Of a stretch of 64,000 nucleotides of DNA, positions 63,692 through 64,000 are shown one piece after another. The DNA is from Omphiscola glabra. Its lineage: Eukaryota > Mollusca > Gastropoda > Lymnaeidae. Within the stretch, counting starts at the first letter, position 1, and each line of letters begins with the position of its first letter. The notes under the pieces were generated by a model that was given only the letters and a program-made list of their open reading frames with translations, searched no databases and was not told the DNA's origin. A program made the translations under genes and the position numbers. Location: contig OZ024804.1 of the NCBI GenBank assembly GCA_964017045.1, positions 26,948,348 through 27,012,347 of the forward strand, in the 5' to 3' direction.

Positions 63692-64000
63692 CTTTGTTGA
63701 TAGAAGAAAATCAAAATTTTACACATGAAATACAATACATCTTTATTGTGAAAGCACTGTTTCCAAGACTTAGACAGTTTTTAATAAATGAGAGCAAGCA
63801 TGGATTTTTTGAGTAAGCAACAATATGATTAATCTGAGAGGAGTGTGCCCAAGACCTTGTCTTACATGAGAGCTACCTTGGTACTTTTTGAAAGTGACAG
63901 AAATAGTGTGATCTCACAGGGTGTAAGGCTTGATAGAGGAGGTTAGGTTTTGTATCTGATACTGAGAGCCTCAGTTAAAAGTACTTGAATAAATTGACTT
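63692..64000 (-). other. Intron upstream of exon 1 of window
   Basis: No coding exon could be recognised in these 309 bases. They end at the acceptor AAAG at 63692-63693. Upstream PHD exons presumably lie beyond 64000. Confidence 0.75.

Overview
This window is eukaryotic, invertebrate nuclear DNA. It is AT-rich, with short GT-AG exons in long introns full of transposon remnants and minisatellites. It is almost wholly filled by one gene on the minus strand: a KMT2C/KMT2D (MLL3/MLL4) type histone H3K4 methyltransferase. Both gene ends lie outside. The N-terminal part is beyond position 64000, and the catalytic half of the SET domain is below position 195. I traced 66 consecutive coding exons between 63691 and 195. 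Every GT-AG junction keeps phase, and the exons sum to 17,904 nt (5,968 codons) with no stop, so the gene looks intact.

Layout in transcription order (right to left): a PHD-finger triplet (63.7-61.6 kb); a basic linker with the conserved [15 protein letters not shown] segment (60.9-58.7 kb); an HMG box (53.3-52.1 kb); a long Pro/Gly/Met-rich disordered region over about 25 small exons (49.4-30.7 kb) containing an LDELL (LxxLL) motif; a coiled coil typical of KMT2C/D (28.9-28.1 kb); a giant 5.2-kb exon (23349-18185) carrying 26 tandem copies of a [14 protein letters not shown] repeat; Gln/His- and Met/Pro-rich exons (16.4-13.9 kb); a second LxxLL (LKQLL) and further KMT2C/D-type segments (12.8-6.1 kb); the extended PHD (5.6-4.3 kb); FYRN/FYRC (3.8-2.2 kb); the WDR5-binding WIN motif GCARSEP (2.3-2.2 kb); and the first 39 residues of SET (311-195). 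The PHDs read histone tails, the LxxLL motifs may dock nuclear receptors, FYRN/FYRC and WIN dock core COMPASS subunits, and SET methylates H3K4 at enhancers.

The introns hold many mobile elements. There are two SPIN-type hAT miniature elements with 8-bp target duplications; other hAT-like elements, one with an internal minisatellite; three different TTAA-flanked piggyBac-like elements plus a piggyBac transposase 5' remnant; a nested candidate solo LTR; a 155-bp palindromic MITE family; and two degenerate plus-strand non-LTR reverse-transcriptase remnants. One of these sits between 95-bp direct repeats. SPIN elements, reported in few invertebrates including the pond snail Lymnaea stagnalis, and snail-like non-LTR remnants suggest a gastropod mollusc. 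That is inference.

In the introns not given their own entry (1554-2205, 3193-3641, 3769-4289, 4910-5430, 8637-9340, 10315-10718, 14919-15415, 23831-24587, 24756-25079, 25158-25665, 26126-26708, 28273-28737, 32868-33196, 34409-35118, 38195-38767, 48966-49266, 52176-52602, 52677-53037, 53253-53621, 54821-55317, 55459-55763, 60152-60491, 60852-61240, 62593-63158) I see only AT-rich sequence and homopolymer runs. I found no tRNA, rRNA or second protein-coding gene.
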